A model generated the notes under the pieces. The model ran no database searches. It saw nothing but the letters and a program-made list of their open reading frames with translations, and was not told where the DNA came from. A DNA stretch of 64,000 bases from Tabrizicola_A sp964393035 (GTDB lineage: Bacteria > Pseudomonadota > Alphaproteobacteria > Rhodobacterales > Rhodobacteraceae). The position numbers and the translations under genes are program-made. Location of the stretch: contig CAYMRX010000001.1 in the NCBI GenBank assembly GCA_964393035.1, forward strand, positions 186,001 through 250,000. The letters run 5' to 3'. Of this stretch, positions 16,708 through 24,988 are shown piece by piece (position 1 is the stretch's first letter; each line of letters starts with the position of its first letter).

Positions 16708-16717
16708 CAGAATTCTG
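16708..16717. promoter_or_regulatory. Palindrome between the Lrp-type gene and phhA
   Basis: CAGAATTCTG is a perfect 10-base palindrome 24 bases before the phhA start. Its AG...CT ends and AT centre are compatible with an Lrp-family operator core, but this is only a positional guess. A weak -10-like TAAGAT lies at 16677-16682. Confidence 0.3.
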
Positions 16718-16741
16718 ATCTCAGACCCTGCGGAGGACCAG

Positions 16742-17539
16742 ATGCCCACCAGCTACACCGCCAAAATCCCCGACGCCAATGGCTTTATCGCCTATACGCC
16801 CGACGAGGATGCCGTCTGGCGCGACCTGATCGCGCGGCAATGGCCGAATGTGCAGCGACTGGCGGCGCGGCCCTATCTGGACGGGCTGGCGCTTTTGGAC
16901 ATGCCGAAAACCCGCGTGCCGCAATGCCCTGACATTTCGGATCGCCTGCGCGAGTTGACCGGCTGGCGGGTGGAACCGGTTCCGGCCCTGATCTCATTCG
17001 GGCGGTTCTTTGCGATGCTGGCCGACCGCTGTTTTCCAGCGGCCAGTTTCATCCGATCGCGGAAGGATTTCGACTATATCGAAGAACCCGACATCTTCCA
17101 CGAGGTGTTCGGCCATACGCCCTTGTTGACCGACCCGCGGTTTGCCGGGTTTTCCCAAGCCATCGGAGCGGCGGGCCTGCGGGCAACCAAAGACGATTAT
17201 GCGTGGCTGATAAGGCTTTACTGGTTCACCATCGAGTTCGGGCTGACCGTTGAGGCGGGCGAGATCAAGGCGCTTGGCTCGGGCCTTGCCTCCTCGCCCA
17301 CCGAACTGCTGTGGTCGGTGGGGATGGGGGATGGCCAGCCCGAACGCCGCCCCTTTGATGTGATCGACATTCTGCGCACGCCCTACCGGATCGACATTCA
17401 CCAGCCGGTCTATTTCGTGCTGGACCGGCTGGACGATCTGTTTGACGCGGCCCACCGCGATCTTCTGGCCGATGTGGCAACCGCGCGGGCCATGGGCCTG
17501 CATGCCCCAAAATATCCCCCGAAACAGAAAAGCGCCTGA
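16742..17539 (+). CDS. phhA: Phenylalanine-4-hydroxylase (monomeric bacterial type)
   Basis: Non-heme iron, tetrahydropterin-dependent monooxygenase converting phenylalanine to tyrosine. The 265-residue protein lacks the regulatory ACT domain of animal enzymes, as bacterial forms do. Iron ligands are visible as His120 and His125 (EEPDIFHEVFGHTP) and Glu165 (YWFTIEFGL). GGAGG lies upstream of ATG 16742. It is followed three bases later by phhB, which recycles the pterin, and is divergent from a (broken) Lrp-type regulator that probably controlled it. Confidence 0.96.
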   Translation: MPTSYTAKIPDANGFIAYTPDEDAVWRDLIARQWPNVQRLAARPYLDGLALLDMPKTRVPQCPDISDRLRELTGWRVEPVPALISFGRFFAMLADRCFPAASFIRSRKDFDYIEEPDIFHEVFGHTPLLTDPRFAGFSQAIGAAGLRATKDDYAWLIRLYWFTIEFGLTVEAGEIKALGSGLASSPTELLWSVGMGDGQPERRPFDVIDILRTPYRIDIHQPVYFVLDRLDDLFDAAHRDLLADVATARAMGLHAPKYPPKQKSA

Positions 17540-17542
17540 CCC

Positions 17543-17872
17543 ATGAGCGATACCATCTGCCTGCCCTGTTCCACCGCGACGCCGCGCCTGCCCGCCGACG
17601 CTTGCCAGCGCGCCATGACGGGCCTGCACCCCGACTGGCGGCGGGACGGGGCCGCCACCCAAATCACCCGCGCCTTTGCCTTCAAGGGCTTTGCCAAAGC
17701 CGCCCAACTGGCCAATCTGGCCGTCTGGTATGCCGAGAAAACCGGCCACCACCCCGATATCGCCTTTGGCTGGGGCTATTGCCGCCTGACCTATACCACC
17801 CATGAAATCGGCGGGCTGTCCGAGGTGGATTTCGCCACGGCCGCCGGGTTTGACGCGCTCATCGCGGGTTAG
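17543..17872 (+). CDS. phhB: Pterin-4a-carbinolamine dehydratase
   Basis: Dehydrates the 4a-hydroxypterin made by phenylalanine hydroxylase so that the cofactor can be reduced again. The 109-residue protein has the family core FKGFAKAAQLANLAVWYAEK, then the active-site stretch GHHPDIAFGWGYCRLTYTTH and IGGLSEVDF. Length and order match PhhB/DCoH. It is co-transcribed with phhA (three-base gap). Confidence 0.95.
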   Translation: MSDTICLPCSTATPRLPADACQRAMTGLHPDWRRDGAATQITRAFAFKGFAKAAQLANLAVWYAEKTGHHPDIAFGWGYCRLTYTTHEIGGLSEVDFATAAGFDALIAG

Positions 17873-17925
17873 GTCACCAATATTGACTTAACGCCCAGAA
17901 CCTCGCAGGTTTCCGCCCGAATGGC

Positions 17926-17932
17926 GGAGGGG
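17926..17932 (+). promoter_or_regulatory. Ribosome-binding site fixing the aminotransferase start
   Basis: GGAGGGG lies six bases before ATG 17939. It would fall inside the coding region if the upstream in-frame ATG 17921 were used, so 17939 is chosen. Confidence 0.75.
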
Positions 17933-17938
17933 ATTCTG

Positions 17939-19147
17939 ATGGACTGGAACAATGTGCTGGCAACCCGGTCAAGCCGGATGAAGGCCTCGGAAATCCGTGA
18001 GCTTTTGAAGCTGCTTGACCAGCCCGACATCATTTCCTTTGCCGGTGGCATTCCCGACCCCGCCCTTTTCCCGGCCGAAGCCTTCAAGGACGCCTTTTCC
18101 GACGCGCTGACCACGCAGGCCAGTGCGGCGCTGCAATATTCGGTGTCTGAAGGCTACAAGCCGCTGCGGGACTGGATCGCGGGCGAGATGGGCAAGATCG
18201 GCATTCCCTGCGGGGCCGAAAACATCCTCATCACCTCGGGTTCGCAGCAGGCACTGGATTATCTGGGCAAGCTGATGCTGTCGCCGAAAGACACCGCATT
18301 GGTCGGTTGGCCCACCTATCTGGGCGCGCTGGGTGCCTTTAACGCCTATGAACCCGCCTATGATCGGCTGGACCCCAAGGGCAATCGCTCTGCCGCCGAT
18401 TTCACCGCCACGGCAGAGGCGGCCGGGGGGCGTGTGAAATTCGCCTACCTGTCAGTCGATTTCGCCAATCCCACCGGCGAAACGCTGGACCGCGCGGCCC
18501 GCGAAGCGGTGATTGATCTGGCCGATGAGATGGATATCGCCATCATCGAAGACGCCGCCTATCAGACCCTGCGCTTTGACGGCGCGCCGATTCCGCCGAT
18601 CCTTGCGCTGGAAATCGCGCGCAAGGGGTCGATTGAAAACTGCCGGACGCTCTATTGCGGGTCCTTCTCGAAATCGCTTGCCCCCGGCCTGCGCGTCGGC
18701 TGGATTTGTGCCGCACCTGACATCATCAGCCGGCTTGTGTTGATGAAACAGGCCGCCGATCTGCATTCCTCGACCATCAACCAGATCGTGACCCACAAGG
18801 TCGCCTCGACCATGTTCGAACCGCATGTCGCCAAGCTGCGCGCGACCTACATGGCGCGGCGCGATCATCTTTTGGCCGCTTTGGCGCGGGAAATGCCCGA
18901 AGGCGTCGAATGGACCAAACCCGAGGGCGGGATGTTCGTCTGGGTCACCCTGCCAAAGGGCATGGACGGCGCCGATCTTCTCGCCCAATCGCTGAAAACG
19001 GAACGCGTCGCCTTCGTGCCGGGCCGGGCCTTTTATGCCGATGGATCGAACGGCAACACGCTGCGCCTGTCCTTCTCTTGCGCCAATGAGGCCCAGATCG
19101 ACGAAGGCATGAAACGTCTGGGCCGGTTGATCCGGGCCAACCGCTGA
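17939..19147 (+). CDS. PLP-dependent class I/II aminotransferase
   Basis: A 402-residue fold-type I aminotransferase of the group that includes 2-aminoadipate, aromatic and MocR-like transaminases. It shows IISFAGGIPDPALFP, LQYSVSEGYKPLRDWIA, the nucleotide/PLP-binding GSQQALDYLGK, DFANPTGETLD, and the PLP lysine in CGSFSKSLAPGLRVGW. Its place behind phhAB suggests a role like Pseudomonas phhC (tyrosine transamination), but this protein is of a different subgroup, so that is inference. The start is set by GGAGGGG. It ends TGATG-overlapping with an EamA transporter gene. Confidence 0.88.
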   Translation: MDWNNVLATRSSRMKASEIRELLKLLDQPDIISFAGGIPDPALFPAEAFKDAFSDALTTQASAALQYSVSEGYKPLRDWIAGEMGKIGIPCGAENILITSGSQQALDYLGKLMLSPKDTALVGWPTYLGALGAFNAYEPAYDRLDPKGNRSAADFTATAEAAGGRVKFAYLSVDFANPTGETLDRAAREAVIDLADEMDIAIIEDAAYQTLRFDGAPIPPILALEIARKGSIENCRTLYCGSFSKSLAPGLRVGWICAAPDIISRLVLMKQAADLHSSTINQIVTHKVASTMFEPHVAKLRATYMARRDHLLAALAREMPEGVEWTKPEGGMFVWVTLPKGMDGADLLAQSLKTERVAFVPGRAFYADGSNGNTLRLSFSCANEAQIDEGMKRLGRLIRANR

Positions 19148-20043
19148 TGCCACTTTGGGCGCTGGTGGCGCTGATTGCCGCCGCGACCCAGACGGCACGC
19201 AACGCCGCCCAAGCCAGCCTGACCGCCACCATCGGCACGGTCGGGGCAACACAGGTGCGTTTCCTCTTTGGCCTGCCCTTTGCTGTGGTCTTTCTGGCGC
19301 TTGTCATGGGAACCACCGGAGAGGCGCTGCCAAGTCTCACCCCGCGCAGTTTGGCCTATACCGGCATGGGGGCCATGGCGCAGATCGGGGCGACGGCGCT
19401 GATGCTGGTCACCATGAAAAGTCAAAGCTTTTCGGTAACAACCGCTTGGCTCAAGACCGAACCCGTCCTTGTCGCCTTGGGCGCAGCGGTGCTGCTGCGT
19501 GATCCCCTGAGCTGGCCCGCACTGGGCGCCATTGCCATTGCAACATCAGGCGTTCTGGTGATGTCGGTCAAACCGGCGCGCGATCCACGCGACTGGCTGA
19601 CCCCCGGCCCCGCGCTGACCGGGCTTGCCGCGGCGGCGCTTTTTGGCCTGTCGGCCATCGGCTTTCGCGGCGGCGTAACGGGACTGGAGGGCGGCGGCAC
19701 GCTCATCCGCGCTACCGCCACGCTGGTCTTGTCCTTGATGCTCCAGACCGGGACCTTGCTCATCTGGATGGGGCTTTTTGACCGCAAGGCCCTGGCCGCC
19801 AGCCTCACCCATTGGCGCGGCTCGCTTGGGGCTGGCTTTCTCGGCGCCTTCGCCTCGCAGTGCTGGTTTCTGGGCTTTGCCCTGACCTCTGCCGCCAATA
19901 TCCGCACGCTTGCCTTGGCCGAGGTAATCTTCGCCCAAATCGTCGCACGGCTGTATTTCGGCCAGAAACTCACGCCGCGCCAGGCGGTCGGCATGGGGTT
20001 GATCGTGTTGGGCGTTGGGCTGCTCTTGCAATTCCAGCATTAA
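19147..20043 (+). CDS. EamA/DMT-family transporter
   Basis: A 298-residue inner-membrane protein with about ten hydrophobic helices in two EamA repeats. It begins LWALVALIAAATQTARNAAQ and ends EVIFAQIVARLYFGQKLTPRQAVGMGLIVLGVGLLL. Members export amino acids or other metabolites. The start shares bases with the aminotransferase stop (TGATG), so co-translation is likely and an amino-acid substrate is plausible but unproven. It overlaps the end of tadA on the other strand by four bases. Confidence 0.88.
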   Translation: MPLWALVALIAAATQTARNAAQASLTATIGTVGATQVRFLFGLPFAVVFLALVMGTTGEALPSLTPRSLAYTGMGAMAQIGATALMLVTMKSQSFSVTTAWLKTEPVLVALGAAVLLRDPLSWPALGAIAIATSGVLVMSVKPARDPRDWLTPGPALTGLAAAALFGLSAIGFRGGVTGLEGGGTLIRATATLVLSLMLQTGTLLIWMGLFDRKALAASLTHWRGSLGAGFLGAFASQCWFLGFALTSAANIRTLALAEVIFAQIVARLYFGQKLTPRQAVGMGLIVLGVGLLLQFQH

Positions 20044-20501
20044 CCGCGCTTGGCCGCGAAGAAATCCTTCAGCAATCCCTCCGCCTCAGCGGTGGAAATC
20101 CCGTCATAAACCTCGGGCACATGGTGGCATTGGGCATGGCTGAACACCCGCGCGCCCACCGCAACCCCCCCCGATTTCGGGTCCGCCGCCCCATAATAAA
20201 GCCGCGCCACCCGGGCCGCCGAAATTGCCGCCGCACACATCGGGCAAGGCTCCAGCGTCACATAGAGATCGGCCCCGACCAGCCGTTCAGACCCCAGCCC
20301 CGCACAGGCCGCCCTTATTGCCAGCACCTCGGCATGGGCGGTTGGATCACTCAGCTCGCGCGTCCGGTTCCCGGCCCGCGCCACCACCGCCCCGCCCATC
20401 ACCACACAGGCCCCGACCGGCACTTCGCCCCGCGCGCCCGCCGCCCGCGCCTCCTCCAGCGCGACCTCCATGTAGGACCGGAACCCACGTTGCTCTTTCA
20501 T
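20040..20501 (-). CDS. tadA: tRNA-specific adenosine deaminase TadA
   Basis: Zinc deaminase that converts A34 to inosine in tRNA-Arg(ACG). The 153-residue protein carries the cytidine-deaminase motifs HAEV (His56, catalytic Glu58) and EPCPMCAAA (Cys86 and Cys89), preceded by EEARAAGARGEVPVGACVV. Length is normal. It is convergent with the EamA gene (four-base overlap) and divergent from the pseudouridine synthase gene, across a region holding a dispersed element and a strong hairpin. Confidence 0.94.
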   Translation of the reverse strand: MKEQRGFRSYMEVALEEARAAGARGEVPVGACVVMGGAVVARAGNRTRELSDPTAHAEVLAIRAACAGLGSERLVGADLYVTLEPCPMCAAAISAARVARLYYGAADPKSGGVAVGARVFSHAQCHHVPEVYDGISTAEAEGLLKDFFAAKRG

Positions 20502-20545
20502 CTTGGCTCAAATACCCTAGGGGGCCCGGGGGACAAGTCCCCCGG
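20502..20545. repeat. Interspersed element copy B plus GC hairpin
   Basis: Bases 20502-20524 are the inverted counterpart of the element at 15061 (complement CCCCCTAGGGTATTTGAGCC). They adjoin a perfect hairpin: CCGGGGGA (20526-20533), loop CAAG, TCCCCCGG (20538-20545). It sits in the 75-base divergent gap between tadA and the pseudouridine synthase gene. Confidence 0.5.
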
Positions 20546-20576
20546 ACGTTTCACTCACGCGCAAAGGTTTCCCCAA

Positions 20577-21692
20577 ATGGCCGAGAACACAAGCTCGAAA
20601 GCCGCCAGCCCTGAAGGCGAACGCATCGCCAAGGTGCTGTCACGCCGGGGCGTCGCCTCGCGGCGTGAGGCCGAACGGCTGATCGAGGCCGGCGAGGTCA
20701 CCGTGAATGGCAAGACCATCACCTCGCCCGCGCTGAACGTGACGGACGCCGACAAGATTACGATTTCGGGCCACCCCCTGCCCGCACTGGAACCTGCGCG
20801 GCTCTGGCTTTATTACAAACCCGATGGGCTGGTGACTTCGGCATCAGATGAAAAGGGCCGTGATACGGTCTTTGACCATTTGCCGGAAGACATGCCGCGC
20901 GTGATGTCGGTCGGGCGGCTTGACCTGAATTCTGAAGGGTTGCTTCTGCTGACCAATGACGGCGAGTTGAAGCGGCGGCTGGAACTGCCCTCCACCGGCT
21001 GGCTGCGCAAATACCGGGTGCGGGTGAACGGCAATCCGACCGACCCCGATCTGGAGCCGTTGCGCAAGGGCATCACCATCGACGGCGAGAAGTTCCAGCC
21101 GATGTCCGTGGTTCTGGACCGCCATCAGGGGGCAAATGCCTGGCTGACCGTTGGCCTGCGCGAAGGCAAGAACCGTGAAATCCGCCGTGCCATGGCCGCA
21201 ATTGATCTGACCGTGAACCGGTTGATCCGGGTCAGTTACGGCCCCTTCCGCCTGGGAGAATTGAAACCCGGCGAGGTCGAGGAAGTGCGGCAGAAAGTTC
21301 TGCGCGAACAGCTTGGCGAGGGGGGTGGCAAAGACGCCCCCGATCCGGCCGCCCGCAAGCCAGGCCGCACCGCAACGCGCCGCGTCCGCCCCGGTGAGGC
21401 CGTCAAAGCGCTGGCCAAGGCCTGGGACGAGGCGACCGCCCAACGTGAGGGAAAGCCTGCCGCGCGCAAGCCCGCCCCCTCTTCCCGTGATGGGGACGCG
21501 CCCCGCAAACCGCGCGCCGCTGGCACCGCCCGCGACGAGGCCCGCGGCGCCGCGCGCGCAGGCAACGAGGAGCGCAGCCCCAAACCGCGCACGCCCTCGC
21601 CCCCCCGCGCGGGTGGCGACGCCCGACGCGCGCCCCCCCGCCCCGGCAGCAAACCCGGGCCAAAACCCGGCCCCAAACCCCGGCGCGGTTAA
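20577..21692 (+). CDS. rluB: RsuA/RluB-family pseudouridine synthase with basic low-complexity tail
   Basis: Modifies a uridine in rRNA (RluB-type, 23S) to pseudouridine. The N-terminal S4 domain (IAKVLSRRGVASRREAERLI) is followed by the synthase domain with the catalytic aspartate in SVGRLDLNSEGLLLLTNDGE and by LREGKNREIRRAM. From about residue 240 the protein becomes a 130-residue Pro/Ala/Arg/Lys-rich tail ending GPKPGPKPRRG, probably disordered and RNA-binding. ATG 20577 precedes MAENTSSK; the upstream open frame is antisense to tadA. The RluB versus RsuA assignment is by overall resemblance. Confidence 0.88.
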   Translation: MAENTSSKAASPEGERIAKVLSRRGVASRREAERLIEAGEVTVNGKTITSPALNVTDADKITISGHPLPALEPARLWLYYKPDGLVTSASDEKGRDTVFDHLPEDMPRVMSVGRLDLNSEGLLLLTNDGELKRRLELPSTGWLRKYRVRVNGNPTDPDLEPLRKGITIDGEKFQPMSVVLDRHQGANAWLTVGLREGKNREIRRAMAAIDLTVNRLIRVSYGPFRLGELKPGEVEEVRQKVLREQLGEGGGKDAPDPAARKPGRTATRRVRPGEAVKALAKAWDEATAQREGKPAARKPAPSSRDGDAPRKPRAAGTARDEARGAARAGNEERSPKPRTPSPPRAGGDARRAPPRPGSKPGPKPGPKPRRG

Positions 21693-21752
21693 CTCCGCGG
21701 CAAAACCGGCGGTTTCCTGCCGTTGGCTCTGGCGGGGCGATAGGCCTTTGCC

Positions 21753-21758
21753 TATAGT
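21753..21758 (+). promoter_or_regulatory. Candidate -10 element before the XpaC/TelA cluster
   Basis: TATAGT matches the sigma-70 -10 in five of six positions and lies 64 bases before the first small cistron (21822). The -35 position is poor (TGGCGG at 17-base spacing). Confidence 0.3.
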
Positions 21759-21821
21759 CTCCGTCAAGCCTGCCCATGGTTGCAGGCGGGTCAGGGGTTG
21801 CCAGGGGAGAATCTGCCGACC

Positions 21822-21905
21822 ATGTCGCGAAATCTGCTGCGCCCCTTGTTCTTCATCACCTTGCTTGGCCTTGTACTTTACGTTGCCTTCGGCGGGGGGC
21901 TGTGA
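21822..21905 (+). CDS. 27-residue single-pass membrane peptide upstream of the XpaC-like gene
   Basis: The frame encodes a 27-residue peptide: MSRNLLRPLF followed by a hydrophobic run (FITLLGLVLYVAFGG) of about one membrane span. A GGGGAGA site lies 12 bases upstream. Its TGA shares bases with the ATG of the next gene (TGATG), so it is positioned for translational coupling. It could be a genuine small membrane protein of this stress cluster or a leader that sets translation of the XpaC-like gene. It is too short for similarity to prove anything. Confidence 0.55.
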   Translation: MSRNLLRPLFFITLLGLVLYVAFGGGL

Positions 21906-22771
21906 TGGCCCGGCGCTTTGGCGGCAAATTCAGCCCTCCCCAACCCGGCGACACCGGGGCCGCGGACGCCTCGCGGCCGGGCATGCCCCCTTGGGGGCAA
22001 CGCCGGGCTGTGCTGCTTGGCCTGTTCGCCATCGCGCTGGTGGTCCCCGGCTTTCAAGGTAACGCGCAGCGGCTCTTGCTCTCGCTTGCGGCGGGGGGCT
22101 CCTTGTTGGCGGGAGCATGGCTGACCCATGAGGGGCTTCGCGCGGCCGAGGCTTTTTCCAGCCGCAGCATCGCGCGCCGGCCTGCCCTGCCGCGCAAGAT
22201 CCTTGGCGCAGGGCTGACGGGGCTGGCGCTGGGCTTGGGCAGCCTTGCCCATCATTCCGAAACCGCCCTTGCGGCGGCCCTTGGCGTTGCGGGCCTGTTT
22301 CTGCACCTTCTGAGTTTTGGGCTGGACCCGCTGCATGACAAGGGCACCGAGGGGCTGGACCCGTTTCAGACCGACCGCATTGCGCGGGCCGTCACGGCTG
22401 GCGAAGCGCATCTTGCGGCCATGAAAGACGCCATCCTGCGGGTGGAAGATCGGTCCCTGGAGATCCGCGTCGCGCAGTTTTCCCAAACCGCACGCAGCCT
22501 TTTTCGCAGCGTTGAAAGCGATCCCGGCGATCTGACGGCCGCGCGCAAGTTCCTGTCGGTCTACCTGCAAGGCGCACGGGATGCGACGGCGAAATTCGCC
22601 GATCTTTACACCCAGAACCGCGACCCCAAGGCGCGGGCCGATTACGAGGCGCTGCTGACCGATCTGGAAACCACCTTTGCCGCCCGCACCAAAGCCCTTT
22701 TGGCCAATGGCCACAGCGATCTTGATGTTGAAATTTCGGTCCTGCGCGACCGGTTGAAATATGAAACCTGA
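21905..22771 (+). CDS. XpaC-like 5-bromo-4-chloroindolyl phosphate hydrolysis family protein
   Basis: A 288-residue membrane protein. Hydrophobic helices fill about residues 30-110 (AVLLGLFAIALVVPGF, LGAGLTGLALGLG, ALAAALGVAGLFLHLLSFGLDPL). They are followed by a helical soluble domain (IARAVTAGEAHLAAMKDAIL... LRDRLKY) typical of XpaC-type proteins. These are repeatedly encoded next to TelA, as here (TelA starts 23 bases downstream), and are thought to work with it at the membrane. ATG 21905 overlaps the stop of the 27-residue peptide. The name comes from a historical phenotype; no hydrolase motif is visible. Confidence 0.75.
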   Translation: MARRFGGKFSPPQPGDTGAADASRPGMPPWGQRRAVLLGLFAIALVVPGFQGNAQRLLLSLAAGGSLLAGAWLTHEGLRAAEAFSSRSIARRPALPRKILGAGLTGLALGLGSLAHHSETALAAALGVAGLFLHLLSFGLDPLHDKGTEGLDPFQTDRIARAVTAGEAHLAAMKDAILRVEDRSLEIRVAQFSQTARSLFRSVESDPGDLTAARKFLSVYLQGARDATAKFADLYTQNRDPKARADYEALLTDLETTFAARTKALLANGHSDLDVEISVLRDRLKYET

Positions 22772-22794
22772 CCCATTTTCCGAGTGAGATTGCC

Positions 22795-23967
22795 ATGACA
22801 TCTGCCATTCAGTCTGCCGCCGCCTCGACCCTTGCCGAGATCGAAAAGGTCACCGCCGTGGTCCTGCCCGAACCCGGCACGGCGCTGGTGGCGCTTCACG
22901 ATGCCAACCCCGATCAGGCCGCCGCAATCCAAAAACGCATGGCGGAAATCGACATGGGCAACACCCAGTCCATCATTGCTTTCGGCTCGGGTGCGCAGGC
23001 CGAATTGCAGGTTATCAGCCAAGAGATGCTGTCAGGTGTGCGCAACAAGGATGTTGGCCCGGCGGGTGATAGCCTGCGCGACATTGTCACCACCCTGCGC
23101 GGGTTTTCCGTGTCGGAACTTGACGTCCGGCGCGAGCGGCGCTGGTGGGAGAAACTGGTGGGGCGCGCCGCACCCTTCGCCAAATTCGTTGCCCGTTTCG
23201 AACACGTGCAGGAGCAGATCGACAAGATCACCGAAACCCTGCTGGGTCATGAGCATAGCCTGCTGAAGGACATCAAATCACTGGATATCCTTTATGCAAA
23301 GACCCTGACCTTTTATGATGAGTTGGCGCTTTACATCGCCGCAGGCGAGGCCAAGCTGGCCGAGGTTGATGCCCGCGACATTCCCGCGCAAGAGGCCAAA
23401 CTGGCCAAGGCCGCTGCGGAAGATCAGGTCAAGCTGGCACAGCAATTGCGGGATCTGCGAGCCGCCCGCGACGATCTGGAACGCCGGGTGCATGATCTGA
23501 AACTGACCCGGCAGGTCACGATGCAATCGCTGCCCTCGATCCGGCTGGTGCAGGAAAACGACAAATCCCTGATCACCAAGATCAATTCGACCCTCGTGAA
23601 CACGGTGCCCCTGTGGGAGACGCAACTCGCGCAGGCGGTCACCATTCAACGCTCTCACGAGGCCGCCGTTGCGATTCGCGAAGCCAATGACCTGACGAAT
23701 GAGCTATTGACCGCAAACGCCGAAAACCTGCGCGAAACCAATCGCGTCGTACGTTCTGAGATGGAGCGCGGCGTGTTTGACATTGAGGCGGTAAAGCGGG
23801 CCAATGCATCCCTGATTGCAACTATCGAAGAAAGTCTGCAAATCGCAGATGCGGGCAAGGCGCGCCGCGCGGCCGCCGAAGGGGATCTGGTCAAGATGGA
23901 ACAAGAGTTGCGTGACACCCTGTCTGCCGCCAAGGCGCAGACTTCTGCACCTGCCAGCATGGTCTGA
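22795..23967 (+). CDS. TelA-family toxic anion resistance protein
   Basis: A 390-residue, mostly alpha-helical soluble protein of the TelA/KlaA family, linked to tellurite and other toxic-anion tolerance. It shows the family blocks DVGPAGDSLRDIVTTLRGF, WWEKLVGRAAPFAKFVARFEHVQ, LDILYAKTLTFYDELALYIAAGE, and the C-terminal NAENLRETNRVVRSEMERGVFDIEAVKRAN. Long coiled-coil regions suggest oligomers. It is the second main gene of the cluster after the XpaC-like protein and four bases before the DUF2927 lipoprotein gene. Confidence 0.9.
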   Translation: MTSAIQSAAASTLAEIEKVTAVVLPEPGTALVALHDANPDQAAAIQKRMAEIDMGNTQSIIAFGSGAQAELQVISQEMLSGVRNKDVGPAGDSLRDIVTTLRGFSVSELDVRRERRWWEKLVGRAAPFAKFVARFEHVQEQIDKITETLLGHEHSLLKDIKSLDILYAKTLTFYDELALYIAAGEAKLAEVDARDIPAQEAKLAKAAAEDQVKLAQQLRDLRAARDDLERRVHDLKLTRQVTMQSLPSIRLVQENDKSLITKINSTLVNTVPLWETQLAQAVTIQRSHEAAVAIREANDLTNELLTANAENLRETNRVVRSEMERGVFDIEAVKRANASLIATIEESLQIADAGKARRAAAEGDLVKMEQELRDTLSAAKAQTSAPASMV

Positions 23968-23971
23968 CCCC

Positions 23972-24916
23972 ATGGCGCGCGGGCTGGCATATCTGACGAT
24001 CGGGTTGACCGCAGGGCTGATGGCGGCCTGCGTGCCGTCCACGCAAACGCCGCCAGCGGTGGTAGCGCGCGCGCCCAGCGCGTTCATGCCTGCCCCTCCG
24101 CAGTCAAGCGCCGAAAGTGCCGCCGCTCACGCCTATTATTCCCAAGTTCAGCAAGCCTTGCTGTCGCAAGGTCTGTTGCGCAGCGATGGCGGCGGGGCTG
24201 ACACGCCCTATACCGACCGGATGCTGGCAGAAACCTTCATCCAAATCGCGCTGCGCGATGAATATCAGCCCGGCAGTGGCGGCAGGCTGGTCAGCGCAGG
24301 CACGCCAACCACGCTGCGCCGCTGGGAAGGCCCGGTGCGGGTCGGGCTGCGGTTCGGGGCCTCGGTTCCGGCCGAGGTGCGCGCAACCGACACCGCGCGC
24401 GTCGCGTCATTCCTGGCGCGTCTGGCACAGGTGACGGGGCATTCGATCCGGCTGGATGATGGCAATCCGAACTACATTGTCTATCTTGTGTCCGAAGATG
24501 AACGCCATGTGCTTGGGCCTGAATTGCGGGCCGCGATGCCGGGTCTGGGTGCTTCGGATGTGGCGGGCATGACCCAGATGCCGCAATCCACCTATTGCGC
24601 GGTTCTGGCGCAGTCGCGCGGCCAAAGCGGCGTCTATATCCGGGCCTTTGCCGTGGTCCGTGCCGAGCATCCCGACCTTTTGCGCCTGTCGTGCATCCAT
24701 GAAGAAGTGGCGCAAGGGCTTGGCCTGCCCAATGACAGCCCGCGGGCGCGGCCTTCGATCTTCAACGATGACGAGGAATTCGCCCTTTTGACCCGTATGG
24801 ACGAAGACATGTTGCGCATCCTTTACAGCCCCGCGCTGCGCCCCGGCATGTCCGAGGCCGAGGCCCGCCCGATCATCTATGATCTGGCGGCAAAACTGGT
24901 CGGTGAAGGTAGCTGA
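23972..24916 (+). CDS. DUF2927 lipoprotein
   Basis: A 314-residue predicted lipoprotein: signal peptide with lipobox LMAAC (acceptor Cys20), then a Pro/Ala-rich linker and a DUF2927 domain. The domain contains CIHEEVAQGLGLPNDSPRAR, an HE-containing motif that looks like a metalloprotease-type helix (not proven catalytic), and SIFNDDEEFALLTRMDEDML. It should be anchored in the envelope facing the periplasm. It sits between TelA (four-base gap) and the SPFH-GYF gene, suggesting an envelope partner of the same system. Confidence 0.82.
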   Translation: MARGLAYLTIGLTAGLMAACVPSTQTPPAVVARAPSAFMPAPPQSSAESAAAHAYYSQVQQALLSQGLLRSDGGGADTPYTDRMLAETFIQIALRDEYQPGSGGRLVSAGTPTTLRRWEGPVRVGLRFGASVPAEVRATDTARVASFLARLAQVTGHSIRLDDGNPNYIVYLVSEDERHVLGPELRAAMPGLGASDVAGMTQMPQSTYCAVLAQSRGQSGVYIRAFAVVRAEHPDLLRLSCIHEEVAQGLGLPNDSPRARPSIFNDDEEFALLTRMDEDMLRILYSPALRPGMSEAEARPIIYDLAAKLVGEGS

Positions 24917-24919
24917 CGC

Positions 24920-24949
24920 GCGCAGCAACCGGCGTTATGTTGGCTGCGC
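24920..24949 (+). other. Intercistronic hairpin between the DUF2927 and SPFH genes
   Basis: GCGCAGCAAC (24920-24929) can pair with GTTGGCTGCGC (24939-24949) with one bulge. A TTTTT run follows only ten bases later. It could tune expression of the downstream SPFH gene or protect mRNA ends, but it is not a clean terminator. Confidence 0.35.
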
Positions 24950-24988
24950 AAGGGCAGGATTTTTCGCCCGCCAGAAAAGGTTTTCATC

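Noticed and set aside
21300..21692. Possible tandem DNA repeat in the 3' part of the pseudouridine synthase gene
   Set aside because: The Pro/Ala/Arg-rich coding tail explains the repetitive look; units are irregular and in frame.
24700..24730. DUF2927 HE-motif as a proven metalloprotease
   Set aside because: Only HE with a later acidic stretch is visible; a full HExxH is absent, so no catalytic claim is made.
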